Source: Plantibacter flavus (lineage in GTDB: Bacteria; Actinomycetota; Actinomycetes; Actinomycetales; Microbacteriaceae). Taken from it: a stretch of 64,000 nt of DNA. Below are positions 1 through 8,689 of the stretch, one piece after another. Location of the stretch: NCBI RefSeq assembly GCF_900177615.1, contig NZ_FXAP01000001.1:998825-1062824 (forward strand). Reading direction: 5' to 3'. Each line of letters starts with the position of its first letter. Position 1 is the stretch's first letter. The translations under genes were made by a program, and so were the position numbers. The notes beneath the pieces are model-generated. The model was given only the letters and a program-made list of their open reading frames with translations. It did not search any database and was not told the origin of the DNA.

Positions 1-871
1 ACGTCCCCTCCTCGGCACTTCCACCCCACGCGGCGAACAGGTCTGCGTCCACGTCGTAGAGCTGCTCGAGGCTGACGCCGGTGTACCAGTTGTCGCCCTC
101 GGCGCTCGCGAGGAAGCTGTCCATCGCCGACGTCGAGGTGAAGCCGAGCGCTTCGGTGATGCGGACCCGCGGGTCGTACTCGAGGTAGACGCCGAGGTCC
201 GTCCCTCCCTCGTTCAGGGTGAGGCCCCAGACGAAGCTCTTGTCGTCGAACTCGGGGTGTGCGTCGGCGAGGGAGGTGATGAGGTCGTCGGTCTCGCCGA
301 TGAGCTCCTCGGCCTTGGCCTCCTCCGACATCGCCTTCCCGACGGTGCGGGTCATGCCCTCCCAGGTGCCCGGGTTCCAGGCTCCCTCGATGTAGGGGAC
401 GGTCGGGGCGATCTCGGTGAGCCGCTCGTACTCGATGTCGGTGACACCGGAGTAGAGGCTGAGGATCAGGTCGGGCTTCAGGGACTTGATCGCCTCGTAG
501 TTCGGGCCGTCGTCCGTGAAGGGGATGATCTCGGGCATCTCGCCGTACGCCTCGGAGACGTAGTCCTCGAACCAGGGCTGGTAGCCGCTCTCACCGGCAC
601 CCCAGACCTCTTCGATGCCGACGGGGTTGGTGCCGAGGGCGGCGACGATGTCGGGCGTCATCCACCCGAGGGCCACGATCCGTTCCGGCTTCTCCGGGAT
701 GACGGTCTCACCGTGGGCGTGTTCGATGACGACGCCGTCGGTCGATGCCGTCGTCGATCCGGTGTCGCCGGTGGCGGCCGAACATCCGGCGAGGGCGAGA
801 GCGGTGGCGATGACGGCGGCGAGGAGGGCGGATCCTCGGCGGGCGTTCGGGCGCGCGAAAGCGTGCGGCAT
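1..871 (-). CDS. Iron-siderophore ABC transporter binding lipoprotein (partial)
   Basis: The first 290 codons of a substrate-binding lipoprotein; the C-terminus runs off the left edge. The start ATG (871-869) is preceded by AAGGAG at good spacing. The N-terminus has arginines, a hydrophobic stretch and the lipobox LALAGC (lipid-modified Cys about residue 30), so the mature protein is anchored outside the membrane. The body follows the FecB/FepB (BtuF-type) fold: HGETVIPEKPERIVALGW near residues 52-69, then the segment around KSLKPDLILS. The family delivers Fe(III)-siderophores to a FecCD-type permease, which would lie beyond the window. An iron-box-like palindrome lies about 50 bp upstream. 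Family assignment is firm; the exact siderophore is unknown. Confidence 0.85.
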   Translation of the reverse strand, partial: MPHAFARPNARRGSALLAAVIATALALAGCSAATGDTGSTTASTDGVVIEHAHGETVIPEKPERIVALGWMTPDIVAALGTNPVGIEEVWGAGESGYQPWFEDYVSEAYGEMPEIIPFTDDGPNYEAIKSLKPDLILSLYSGVTDIEYERLTEIAPTVPYIEGAWNPGTWEGMTRTVGKAMSEEAKAEELIGETDDLITSLADAHPEFDDKSFVWGLTLNEGGTDLGVYLEYDPRVRITEALGFTSTSAMDSFLASAEGDNWYTGVSLEQLYDVDADLFAAWGGSAEEGT

Positions 872-921
872 GGGGCTCCTTTGAAGAGGGGGGAGTGGGA
901 TCACCGCTGGCGATCCATAAG

Positions 922-940
922 TTAGGTAAGCATGTCCTAA
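922..940 (-). promoter_or_regulatory. DtxR/IdeR-like iron box
   Basis: TTAGGTAAGCATGTCCTAA is a 19-bp interrupted palindrome with TTAGG/CCTAA arms, closely matching the DtxR/IdeR operator layout. It lies 51 bp upstream of the siderophore-binding lipoprotein. Iron-dependent repression of that gene is inferred. Confidence 0.7.
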
Positions 941-1033
941 CAGAATGATCGTAGGGCGCTTCACGGCGCGACAGTGTCGAGGAACCGACGACTTCTGTCG
1001 GAGATCCGACACGATGATGCGTGCCCGGGTGGA

Positions 1034-1876
1034 TCAGCGCCAGTAGAGCTGATGGGCAGGGTCCGCCCGCACCCGTGCCACGTACTCACGAGCGGTCATG
1101 CCGAACCGGGCTCGGAAGCTCGCGGAGAAGGCGCTCGAGGATGCGTACCCGCAGCGGTGCGCCGCCGCCCCGATCGGCATGCCGTCGATGATCAGGCGCG
1201 CCGCCAGTGTCATCCGGACGCCTGTCCGCCACCGGGCGAAGCTCATCCCGGTGTCGTGCTGGAAGATCCGCAGCACGGTGCGCTCGTGGAGGCCGTGCAC
1301 GTCGAACAGCTCGCGCGCGCCCCGGGGGTCACCCGGGTCAGCGAGGATCGCACGGACGAGCGGATGGACACGGTCGTCGGACGGCATCGGGATCTCGCCC
1401 CAACCGTCCGCCGTCTCCGGCGCGGACTGCTGCAGCATCTCGATGAGGACCGCCTGCGCTCGGACCCGCAGGTCGGTCGGCATGTCGTTGATCCCGAGGT
1501 GGAGCAACATCTCCTGCACCGCACGCGGGACCAGGACCTGGGCGACGGTCTCGACCGGAGCGATCAGCGAGGCCGCGGGGAGGTAGGTGTAGCACCCGGT
1601 GGAGTCGCGCTCGTGATGCGCCGTGTGCGGGGTGTGGGCTGGGATCCACACGCCCTGGCCCGGGGCCAGACGCCACATCGCGTGCGGGAGGTGCACCCAC
1701 ACGGTCCCGCGGTAGCACCAGGCGAGCATGGCGTCCGGATGACGGTGCGGCGGCGAGAGCGGGCGGCTCCCGGTGTCCTCGTCGGTGACCACGCCGGTGC
1801 CCATCAGATACGGTTCGGCGACGGACGACGGATGCTCGGGGCTCGCGTCCCAGTCGACCCGGCTGTACGGGCTCAA
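1034..1876 (-). CDS. AraC-family transcriptional regulator with cupin sensor
   Basis: A 280-aa regulator. The N-terminal half carries a cupin-like sensor (PPHRHPDAM near residue 42, WIPAHTPHTAHH near residue 77). The C-terminal ~100 residues hold the two AraC helix-turn-helix motifs, ending in the usual CGYASSSAFSASFRARFG block. The longest reading frame begins at a TTG (1876-1874) with GGGAG about 7 nt upstream; an internal ATG at 1804 is an alternative start that would trim the cupin arm. It sits upstream of, and on the same strand as, the siderophore-binding lipoprotein. In siderophore systems AraC regulators often activate the neighbouring uptake genes when they sense the siderophore; applying that here is inference from position only. 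Confidence 0.8.
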   Translation of the reverse strand: MSPYSRVDWDASPEHPSSVAEPYLMGTGVVTDEDTGSRPLSPPHRHPDAMLAWCYRGTVWVHLPHAMWRLAPGQGVWIPAHTPHTAHHERDSTGCYTYLPAASLIAPVETVAQVLVPRAVQEMLLHLGINDMPTDLRVRAQAVLIEMLQQSAPETADGWGEIPMPSDDRVHPLVRAILADPGDPRGARELFDVHGLHERTVLRIFQHDTGMSFARWRTGVRMTLAARLIIDGMPIGAAAHRCGYASSSAFSASFRARFGMTAREYVARVRADPAHQLYWR

Positions 1877-2054
1877 CGTGCGCTCCCTGCTGGGCGACGA
1901 TCCACGTCATCGAGACGCGGTGTCGCTGAGCCTGCCATGTCCGCCATGGTAGCGGGCCGGTCCTCGCCGTCGGCTTGCCAGGGACGGGCGGAGCGGGAAC
2001 ACTGGGGTCGCTGCATGGACGTCATGAGCGTGATCTTCGGGGGAAGGAGCGGCG

Positions 2055-2138
2055 ATGACCGCTGCACCGGGATGGTACGAGGCGGGGACGCCGGGCAAGC
2101 TGCGCTGGTGGGATGGAACGCAGTGGACCGCTCAGTAG
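2055..2138 (+). pseudogene. Detached N-terminal DUF2510 module ending at an in-frame TAG
   Basis: An ATG at 2055 with a strong AAGGAG site opens a 27-residue frame (APGWYEAGTPGKLRWWDGTQ is a typical DUF2510 tryptophan-rich module) that stops at TAG 2136-2138. Reading through the TAG continues in the same frame, without a shift, into the DUF2510 membrane protein beginning at GTG 2157. The simplest reading is a single-base nonsense mutation (for example Tyr TAC to TAG) in one longer gene spanning 2055-2939. A real 27-residue leader peptide or a sequencing error are alternatives. Confidence 0.6.
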
Positions 2139-2156
2139 GCCGACGCCGCGCCACCG

Positions 2157-2939
2157 GTGAAGCAGGAGGTGCCGGTCACACTGCTGGCACCGACTCCCAT
2201 GGCGTCGCCGTCGCAGCTGCCGTCCGGACCGCAGCCGGGCTGGTATCCGACGGGGCCGGATCAGCTCCGATGGTGGGACGGCTCGCACTGGACGGGGCTC
2301 AGGGTCAAGAACGGGAAGCCCGGGACCGATTGGGCGACCACCGAGCAGCCGAGCTTGGCCTGGGTGTTCGGCTCGATCTTCCTCGTGCTGGCGATCGCGC
2401 AGTTCAGCCTCGGCGCGCTGTCCAGCCACCTGTCGTTCAACGGATTCCCGATGCTCCTCCTGACGCTGCTCTGGTTCGGTATCGCCGCCCAGACGACCGC
2501 CGTGCGGCGGATCCCGCAACCGGTCGGCGCCCCGGTGTTCATCGACGTGGTCCGTCCATTGCCCGGTGAGCAGGACGGTCCCGGTGCCGGGTGGTACTCC
2601 GTGTCGCCGCGGGCGACGAGGTGGTGGACCGGCTCACGCTGGGCTCAGTACGTCGGCACCCAGTACGGCATCCGGCCGACGTTCCACGGAGCGCGCGCGT
2701 TCCGCACCTACCTCGTCATGGCCTGGGTCGTCCTCGGGATCGGTGTGCTCGCCTGCATCGTCGGCGTGGTGATCCTCGTCAACGGCAGCGGCGACGGCTA
2801 CGGCTTCCTCGGAGGGTTCATCGGCGGCCTCGTCGTCGGTGGCGGTGTCCTGTTCGCGGTCCTCGGCGGGGTGCTCCTGATCATGTCGCGGATGCAACGC
2901 CGGCTCCTGCTCCTCCCGGAGCAGCCACCCGGGCGCTGA
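2157..2939 (+). CDS. DUF2510 domain membrane protein (probably 5'-disrupted)
   Basis: 260 residues of unknown function. A DUF2510 module (PGWYPTGPDQLRWWDGSHW, residues ~28-46) is followed by two membrane helices (~67-90 and ~97-116), a second module (GWYSVSPRATRWWTGSRW, ~145-162) and two more helices (~186-208 and ~218-242). DUF2510 modules are common at the N-termini of actinobacterial membrane proteins and their role is not established. The GTG start given here has no Shine-Dalgarno. The credible ribosome site belongs to ATG 2055, which is in the same frame but separated by a TAG stop (2136-2138). The gene therefore looks damaged unless translation re-initiates or the stop is read through. 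Confidence 0.65.
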   Translation: MKQEVPVTLLAPTPMASPSQLPSGPQPGWYPTGPDQLRWWDGSHWTGLRVKNGKPGTDWATTEQPSLAWVFGSIFLVLAIAQFSLGALSSHLSFNGFPMLLLTLLWFGIAAQTTAVRRIPQPVGAPVFIDVVRPLPGEQDGPGAGWYSVSPRATRWWTGSRWAQYVGTQYGIRPTFHGARAFRTYLVMAWVVLGIGVLACIVGVVILVNGSGDGYGFLGGFIGGLVVGGGVLFAVLGGVLLIMSRMQRRLLLLPEQPPGR

Positions 2940-3034
2940 CCACGGAACGGTCCAAGGGGAGGACGGCCCGTCGTCCGCGGGTAGGCTCGTCAGTCGGATG
3001 CGACGCGTCCGACCACCGATCCGAAGGGCACACG

Positions 3035-3412
3035 ATGACCACGCAGGAACTGACCATCTCGAACTTCGAGGACACCGTGTCGGCCGAAGGCATCGTCCTG
3101 GTCGACTTCTGGGCCGAGTGGTGCGGCCCGTGCAAGGCCTTCGGCCCCGTCTTCGAGCAGTCGAGCGAGCAGCACCAGGACATCGTGTTCACCAAGGTCG
3201 ACACGGAGGCGAACCAGGAGCTCGCGAGCGGGATGCAGATCACGTCGATACCGACGCTCATGGCGTTCCGCGACGGCGTGCTCGTCTTCTCGCAGGCCGG
3301 TGCCCTCCCCGCGCCGGCACTCGAGGACCTCATCTCGCAGGTGCGCGGTCTCGACATGTCCGAGGTGCACGCCGCCATCGCAGCGGCGAAGGCCGAGGCA
3401 CAGGCCGAGTAG
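3035..3412 (+). CDS. Thioredoxin family protein
   Basis: A 125-residue cytoplasmic thioredoxin. The active site WCGPC is at about residues 29-33 in FWAEWCGPCKAFGP, and the cis-proline loop SIPTLMAF is at about 72-79. The start ATG is the one followed by MTTQELTISNF, with an AAGGG ribosome site 7 nt upstream; a TAGGCT -10-like box lies about 50 bp upstream. It is slightly longer than the classical ~105-residue thioredoxin because of a charged alanine-rich tail after residue 108. The protein should reduce disulfides in partner proteins using thioredoxin reductase, which is not encoded here. It is convergent with the GH95 gene. Confidence 0.9.
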   Translation: MTTQELTISNFEDTVSAEGIVLVDFWAEWCGPCKAFGPVFEQSSEQHQDIVFTKVDTEANQELASGMQITSIPTLMAFRDGVLVFSQAGALPAPALEDLISQVRGLDMSEVHAAIAAAKAEAQAE

Positions 3413-3431
3413 CCGACGTACCGAGGAGTGG

Positions 3432-5822
3432 TCAGTCCTCCGGCTCGCCGGGCGGACGCGCGAACTCAAGCCGGTGGACACCGGGCTCGTCGAGCCTGAT
3501 CCGCCGCCGCCCGGCCGGCGCGCCGTCCTCCAGCCAGGTTGGAAGTGTGCAGACAGGGCCCGTGATCGCGACCATCGAGCCGTCGTCCGGCAGCTCGACG
3601 AGCACGCCGCCGGACGTGAGAAGCAGGGTCGCCGCGACGGGGCGATGACGGCTCCACTCGACATCCACGACGTGTCCACCCCGGACCCGGAACCCTCGGA
3701 ACCGTCCCGCCGACCACTCGCCCGGGAGCGTCGGCAGTAGCGACAGGACACCGCCGTGCCCCTGGACGAGCAGCTCGACGACACCGGCCGTCCCACCCAG
3801 GTTGCCGTCGATCTGGAACACGTCGTCGAGGTCGCCCATCGGGTGCAGGTCGAGCAGCGCGGATGATGACAGCGGACCGAGCAGCGTGTCGAGCGCCTCG
3901 GACGCGAGCCCCGGGTCACGGAGTCGTGCGGCCAGGCAGAGGACCCAGGCCATGCTCCACCCGGTTCCGCCACCGCCGTTCGCGAGTCTCCGTCGCAGTG
4001 CGCGTCGGGCTGCCTCGACGTGCTCGGGCGTGTCCGATTCGGTGATCCGGGTCCCCGGATACAGGCCGTACAGGTGGGAGAGGTGCCGGTGGCCGGGCTC
4101 GGTCGGCTCCCGCTCCTCGGCCCACTCCAGGAGCGTTCCGTCCGCGCCGACCTGCGGCAGCCGGAGGGTGGCCACGGTGTCGCGTGCTCGAGCCAGGAGC
4201 CCGACGTCCGCGATGCCGTCGCCGACCCGCTCCGCGAGGGCGAGGTACTCGCGGAGGCACTCGTGCACCAGCTCCTGGTCCATCGCCGCGCCGGCCGTCA
4301 CCGCCGCCGTGTGATCCGCGTCGACCACGAACCGGTTCTCCGGTGAGGTCGACGGACTCACGACCAGCGATCCGGCGGCATCCGTGACGACCATTCCCAG
4401 GACGAACGAGACCACCGGCTCGACGGTCTGCAGGACGGCGACGTGCTCGGCGTGATGAGCGCCACCGTCGTCCAGACGGCGGTGGAGGTGCGCGACGAGC
4501 CAGGGGAGCGCGCTCGGCCAGTTCGCCCAATGCGCGTCGAGCGGCACGGCGTCCGTGTGCCGCCAGAGGTCGCTGTTGTGGTGGGCTGCCGCCCCGTCGA
4601 GGCCATAGGACTCGCCGGCGGTGCGCCGCCCGGCGTCCACCAGTTCGTCGATGAACCGGGTGAGTGGCTCGACCAGGTCACCCAGGCCGGTGCTCTCCGC
4701 CGGCCAGTAGTTCATCTGGAGATTGATGTTGGTGGTGAAGTTCGCGCTCCATGGCGGTCTGACCTGATCGTTCCAGACCCCCTGGAGGTTCGCCGGCTCG
4801 CTCCCCGGTCGGGAGCTGCCGATGAGGAGCGCCCGTCCGAGGTCGAAGTAGCGCTCCGCGAGGTCGGCCGACGCCGACGCTGATGCCGAGAGATCCAGGT
4901 CGACGCGGTCGAAGAGCGACCGGTGGTCGGCCACGTGCCGTTCGAGCAGCGCTTCGCCGGTTCGCTGCAACGCACGCGAGACCGTCGCCCTGCTCTGCTC
5001 CAGCAGCGGCGACGGGTCACCGAGCGGTCGCGCCTGCCACCCGCGGTGTCCGGAACGTGTACCGACGACGAGGCGGAACCCGCCCGGGATCGGTTGCACC
5101 GCGATCGACAGCGCCCAGGCCATGCCGGCGTCGACGAGACCGTCGGCATCCGGGACGTCGGTCGGGTATCGGACGGCCTCGTCATCGTCACCGCCGAGAT
5201 ACGAGGGTCGCACGCTCGCCGGCGCACGGCCGGTCGCCGACCACCACCGGGTGTCGCCGACCGTGCGCTCCTCCGTCGTCGACGGGTGCGGCGTCGCGAA
5301 CCCGACCCTCGGTTCACGGACACCGTCACCCAGCAGTTCGACGACGAGCACGTCGTCCACCGCCGACACGAACGCGTGGAGCGTGACCGCCTCGCCACCG
5401 CTCGTGGACGTCGTCTCGACGACGCCGCGCGCGAGATCGGAGGTCCGTGTCGATCGCGAACCGCCGTCGGGCGACGCGTAATCGATCGTGAGCCGGCCGA
5501 GCGGCTGGAAGGACTCGGTGAACGTGCTCCCGCGCAGTGCAGCCGCGCGGGCATCGGCCGCGACGGGATCGCGGTCGGCGATCGCTCGGCGGACGGACTC
5601 GAGCGGGCTGGGATCCGGGCGGGGTGCCAGCCCGTCGCCAGGACGTCGCGGACCTCCCGACCACAGGGTGTCCAGGGAGAGGTCGATGCCCTCCCGTCCG
5701 GGCACACCGTCGAGCGCCGCGCCCAACGTCCCGTTCCCGATGAGGAACCGATCGACGAGCCGGGTGGCCGGTCCGTCGAGTTCGATTCGATGACGCTCGA
5801 CGCGCTGCTGTCGGTCATCCAT
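3432..5822 (-). CDS. GH95 family glycosidase (alpha-L-fucosidase/alpha-L-galactosidase type)
   Basis: A 796-residue protein of glycoside hydrolase family 95, whose members remove alpha-1,2-linked L-fucose or alpha-L-galactose by an inverting mechanism. The family block NLQGVWNDQVRPPWSANF runs into TTNINLQMNYWPAE (about residues 340-373), and the late signature GGGGTGWSMAW is present. The start ATG (5822-5820) shares one base with the stop of the upstream GH27-like gene (TGATG), so translation is coupled; the open frame extends 62 codons further upstream but that stretch lies inside the GH27-like gene. No signal peptide is visible, so it acts on imported oligosaccharides. It is the last gene of the minus-strand glycosidase operon. 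Fucose versus L-galactose specificity cannot be decided from sequence alone. Confidence 0.85.
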   Translation of the reverse strand: MDDRQQRVERHRIELDGPATRLVDRFLIGNGTLGAALDGVPGREGIDLSLDTLWSGGPRRPGDGLAPRPDPSPLESVRRAIADRDPVAADARAAALRGSTFTESFQPLGRLTIDYASPDGGSRSTRTSDLARGVVETTSTSGGEAVTLHAFVSAVDDVLVVELLGDGVREPRVGFATPHPSTTEERTVGDTRWWSATGRAPASVRPSYLGGDDDEAVRYPTDVPDADGLVDAGMAWALSIAVQPIPGGFRLVVGTRSGHRGWQARPLGDPSPLLEQSRATVSRALQRTGEALLERHVADHRSLFDRVDLDLSASASASADLAERYFDLGRALLIGSSRPGSEPANLQGVWNDQVRPPWSANFTTNINLQMNYWPAESTGLGDLVEPLTRFIDELVDAGRRTAGESYGLDGAAAHHNSDLWRHTDAVPLDAHWANWPSALPWLVAHLHRRLDDGGAHHAEHVAVLQTVEPVVSFVLGMVVTDAAGSLVVSPSTSPENRFVVDADHTAAVTAGAAMDQELVHECLREYLALAERVGDGIADVGLLARARDTVATLRLPQVGADGTLLEWAEEREPTEPGHRHLSHLYGLYPGTRITESDTPEHVEAARRALRRRLANGGGGTGWSMAWVLCLAARLRDPGLASEALDTLLGPLSSSALLDLHPMGDLDDVFQIDGNLGGTAGVVELLVQGHGGVLSLLPTLPGEWSAGRFRGFRVRGGHVVDVEWSRHRPVAATLLLTSGGVLVELPDDGSMVAITGPVCTLPTWLEDGAPAGRRRIRLDEPGVHRLEFARPPGEPED

Positions 5823-7120
5823 CAGTGGTCGAGCCGGAGCAGCACGGCACCGTGCGCGGGCAGGGCCGTGTCGACGGCACCGTCGACGACCGGCAACGGC
5901 CGACCACTCCACAGCTCGGTGACGGACGATCGATCGGCGCAACCGAGATCGGCCAGGTGCACCCGCAGCTCCGTGTCCGCATCGCCGAGCCAGAACACCG
6001 CGCGCCACCGGGTCTCGCCGAGCTCAGCCGCCCAGACGACGAGGGAGCCGTCGCGGATGACCTCCCGGCTCCCGTCGCTGCCGAGCAGTGCGAGCACATC
6101 CGGGTTGGTCAGGAGCGTGAGCGTGTGCGTGGGGGTGTCCGGGAGGTGGCCGCCGAAGAAGAGCGGCGAGCGGGCGATGCACCAGAGGGTCATGAGCGTC
6201 CGTTGTTCGGCCAGGGTGAGGCGGCTCAGCCGGTCCGAACCGACGTGAGCCCGGATGCCGATCCGCCCCAGCGGGAGCATGTCCGCATCGGCCCACGCCC
6301 CCGGACGCTGCAGGGGCGCCCAGCGGGCCAGGCGCTGGAACTGTTCGAGCACCGCCGACCAGTCGTCCCAGAGGTCGTCGGAGATCCGCCACAGCTGCGC
6401 CGTCGATCGGAGGGTGTCGAGGTGCTCGGTCGAGAGTCGTTTCCCCGGGGACAGGCTGAGCACCATCGGTCGTCCGGTCGCATCGATCGCGCGCGAGATG
6501 GCCTCGATCTCGGCGGTCTGGATCGGTGGGTAGAGCACGTCGTCGAGCTTGATGAGGTCGACACCCCAGTCGGCGAGCTGCGCCATGACCGAGTCGTAGT
6601 AGGCCTGCGCACCCGGGGCGGTCATGTCGACGCCGACGTTGTCGGGGTTCCACGGGCAGACGTTGGTCGGATCCGCGATCTCCCCGCAATGGGCCGTCGA
6701 GCCGAGGATCGGCAGCTCGAGGTCGACGGCCAGACGCGGCACGCCTCGCATGAGGTGTACCCCGAAGCGGAGCCCGAGCACGTGCACGCGGTCGGCGAGC
6801 GCGCGGAAGCCGCCCGACACCGCAGACGGGAACCGGTTCGGCGCGGGTTGCGGTCGGCCCCAGGCGTCGAGCGTCGGCTGGGAGACGCGCTCGTAGTCGC
6901 CGACGCCGGGCGCCGGTTCGTACCATTGGATGTCGACGACCACCGTGTCCCAGCCGACGGGCAGCAGGTGCTCGGCCAGGAACGCGGCGTTGGCAAGTAC
7001 CTCGGCCTCCGTGACGGACCCTCCGAAACAGTCCCAGCTGTTCCAGCCCATCGGCGGGCGGTCCGCCCGCGCCCGACGTGCTGCACGCACCTCGGTGATC
7101 GCGACGTCCGCCTCGCTCAT
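5822..7120 (-). CDS. GH27-like glycosidase (alpha-galactosidase / beta-L-arabinopyranosidase type)
   Basis: 432 residues forming a (beta/alpha)8 barrel of the GH27/GH36 clan. The N-terminal signature PPMGWNSWDCFGG is clear (about residues 22-34). The strand carrying the nucleophile reads DLIKLDDVL (about 187-195), where classical alpha-galactosidases have YLKYDNC, and a probable acid/base segment WRISDD lies near residue 245. The departure around the nucleophile suggests a substrate other than plain alpha-D-galactose; GH27 also contains beta-L-arabinopyranosidases. The start overlaps the stop of the GH51 gene (ATGA) and the end overlaps GH95 (TGATG), so three genes are tightly coupled. No signal peptide: cytoplasmic. 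Confidence 0.75.
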   Translation of the reverse strand: MSEADVAITEVRAARRARADRPPMGWNSWDCFGGSVTEAEVLANAAFLAEHLLPVGWDTVVVDIQWYEPAPGVGDYERVSQPTLDAWGRPQPAPNRFPSAVSGGFRALADRVHVLGLRFGVHLMRGVPRLAVDLELPILGSTAHCGEIADPTNVCPWNPDNVGVDMTAPGAQAYYDSVMAQLADWGVDLIKLDDVLYPPIQTAEIEAISRAIDATGRPMVLSLSPGKRLSTEHLDTLRSTAQLWRISDDLWDDWSAVLEQFQRLARWAPLQRPGAWADADMLPLGRIGIRAHVGSDRLSRLTLAEQRTLMTLWCIARSPLFFGGHLPDTPTHTLTLLTNPDVLALLGSDGSREVIRDGSLVVWAAELGETRWRAVFWLGDADTELRVHLADLGCADRSSVTELWSGRPLPVVDGAVDTALPAHGAVLLRLDH

Positions 7121-8652
7121 GAGGCGACGACCTGAGCCGTGATCGTGGCGAAGGAGTGCGGTGGGAGCGTGACGCGAAGACCCGTCGGTGTGACGTCGAG
7201 ACCCGTGAGCGGTCGCGGTGACACGGCGTCGGTCTCACCGGGACGGTTGTGGGCGTCGGGCCGCGCAGCGGTGAGCAGCCGACCGTGCGGCTCGACCACG
7301 GACCCGCCACGGACGTCGACCTCGATGACGAGTGGCGCGTCGAGGTCGACGTTCGTCAGCGAGCAATGGAGGACGCCGTCCTTGACGCTCGCCGAGGCGG
7401 AGACGGTCGGGATGCCGGCCGCGTGGGCGGCGTCGGCGTCGCGGACCGGCCCGACCACGTGTGTCGGGAGGGACGTGCCGTCCTGGTGCGGGCTGTTCAT
7501 CTCGAAGACGTGGAAGGTGGGCGTCCGGACCATCTCGCCGCCGTCGGGATCGGTCAGGAGCATCGCCTGCAGGACGTTGACCGTCTGCGCGATGTTGGCC
7601 ATGCGCAGCCGGCCCGCGAAGCGTTGGAACACGTCGAAGTGCCAGGCCGCCACCATGGCGTCGCGGATGGTGTTCTGCTGGAACAGGTGCCCGGGGTGCG
7701 TGCCCGGCTCGACGTCCCACCAGGTGCCCCACTCGTCGAGCACCATGCCGAACCGTTCCTCCGGGTCGTACACGTCCATGACGGCGGCGTGCGACGACAG
7801 CAGCTGCTCGACGCCCTGTGCTGCGGCGATCGTGCTCCAGTACTCCGCGGCGTCGAACCCGGTCGCGCTGCCCTTCGCCTTCCAGCTGCCGCCGATCGTG
7901 TAGTAGTGCACCGAGACGGCTTCCCAGGGGGTCGCCGAGAACGGATGGGTGGCCACGTCGGCGACGACCTCCATCAGCGTCTTGGTCCAGGCCACGTCGA
8001 ACCCGTCGGCGCCGGCGGCGACCCGGTAGAGCGGGACCTTCCCGCCGCTCTCGCAGAAGGTGCCGAACTGGCGTGCGAGGTCCGCGTACGCGCCGGCGCG
8101 CAGGTTGCCGCCGCACCCCCAGGGCTCGTTTCCCAGCCCCCAGAACTGGACGTCCCAGGGCTCCTCCCGGCCGTTCGCCCGACGCAACTCGGCCATCGGG
8201 GTCTCCCCGGCACCGGTCAGGTACTCGATCCAGTCCGCCATCTCCTGCACCGTGCCCGAGCCGAGGTTGCCCGAGACGTAGGCATCGGCACCGAGGAGCT
8301 CGCACAGTTCCATGAACTCGTGGGTGCCGAACGCGTTGGTCTCGCTCGTCCCTCCCCATTGCGTGTTGATGAGCTTCGGGCGGTCCTCGCGAGGTCCGAT
8401 GCCGCTCGTCCAGTGATAGCGGTCCGCGAAGCAGCCGCCCGGCCAGCGGAGGTTCGGGATGCGCAGTTCGCGGAGCGCCTCCACGACGTCGAGCCGGATG
8501 CCGCCGACGTTCGGCACGGGCGAGTCCTCGCCGACCCAGAAGCCGTCGTAGATCCCTCGCCCGAGGTGTTCCGCGAAGTGGCCGTAGACGTGTCGACTGA
8601 TCGTGGGGCCCGGCCGGTCGAGGTCGACGGTGACGGTCGCAGTGGAGTCCAT
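7117..8652 (-). CDS. GH51 alpha-L-arabinofuranosidase
   Basis: 511 residues, the usual length for intracellular GH51 exo-enzymes. The N-terminus has YGHFAEHLGRGIYDG and the RWPGGCFADRYHW block. The acid/base glutamate is in GLGNEPWGCGG (about residue 174) and the nucleophile glutamate is in VLDEWGTWW (about residue 306). The enzyme releases terminal alpha-L-arabinofuranose from arabino-oligosaccharides or decorated glycans. It lies 37 bp downstream of GH36 and overlaps the next gene by ATGA. With GH127 (beta-L-arabinofuranose) on the opposite arm, the locus can attack both anomers of arabinofuranose. Family assignment is very firm. Confidence 0.93.
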   Translation of the reverse strand: MDSTATVTVDLDRPGPTISRHVYGHFAEHLGRGIYDGFWVGEDSPVPNVGGIRLDVVEALRELRIPNLRWPGGCFADRYHWTSGIGPREDRPKLINTQWGGTSETNAFGTHEFMELCELLGADAYVSGNLGSGTVQEMADWIEYLTGAGETPMAELRRANGREEPWDVQFWGLGNEPWGCGGNLRAGAYADLARQFGTFCESGGKVPLYRVAAGADGFDVAWTKTLMEVVADVATHPFSATPWEAVSVHYYTIGGSWKAKGSATGFDAAEYWSTIAAAQGVEQLLSSHAAVMDVYDPEERFGMVLDEWGTWWDVEPGTHPGHLFQQNTIRDAMVAAWHFDVFQRFAGRLRMANIAQTVNVLQAMLLTDPDGGEMVRTPTFHVFEMNSPHQDGTSLPTHVVGPVRDADAAHAAGIPTVSASASVKDGVLHCSLTNVDLDAPLVIEVDVRGGSVVEPHGRLLTAARPDAHNRPGETDAVSPRPLTGLDVTPTGLRVTLPPHSFATITAQVVAS

Positions 8653-8689
8653 GGGTGATGTGGTCCTGTTCTGTGCAGCGGGTCGTGGG

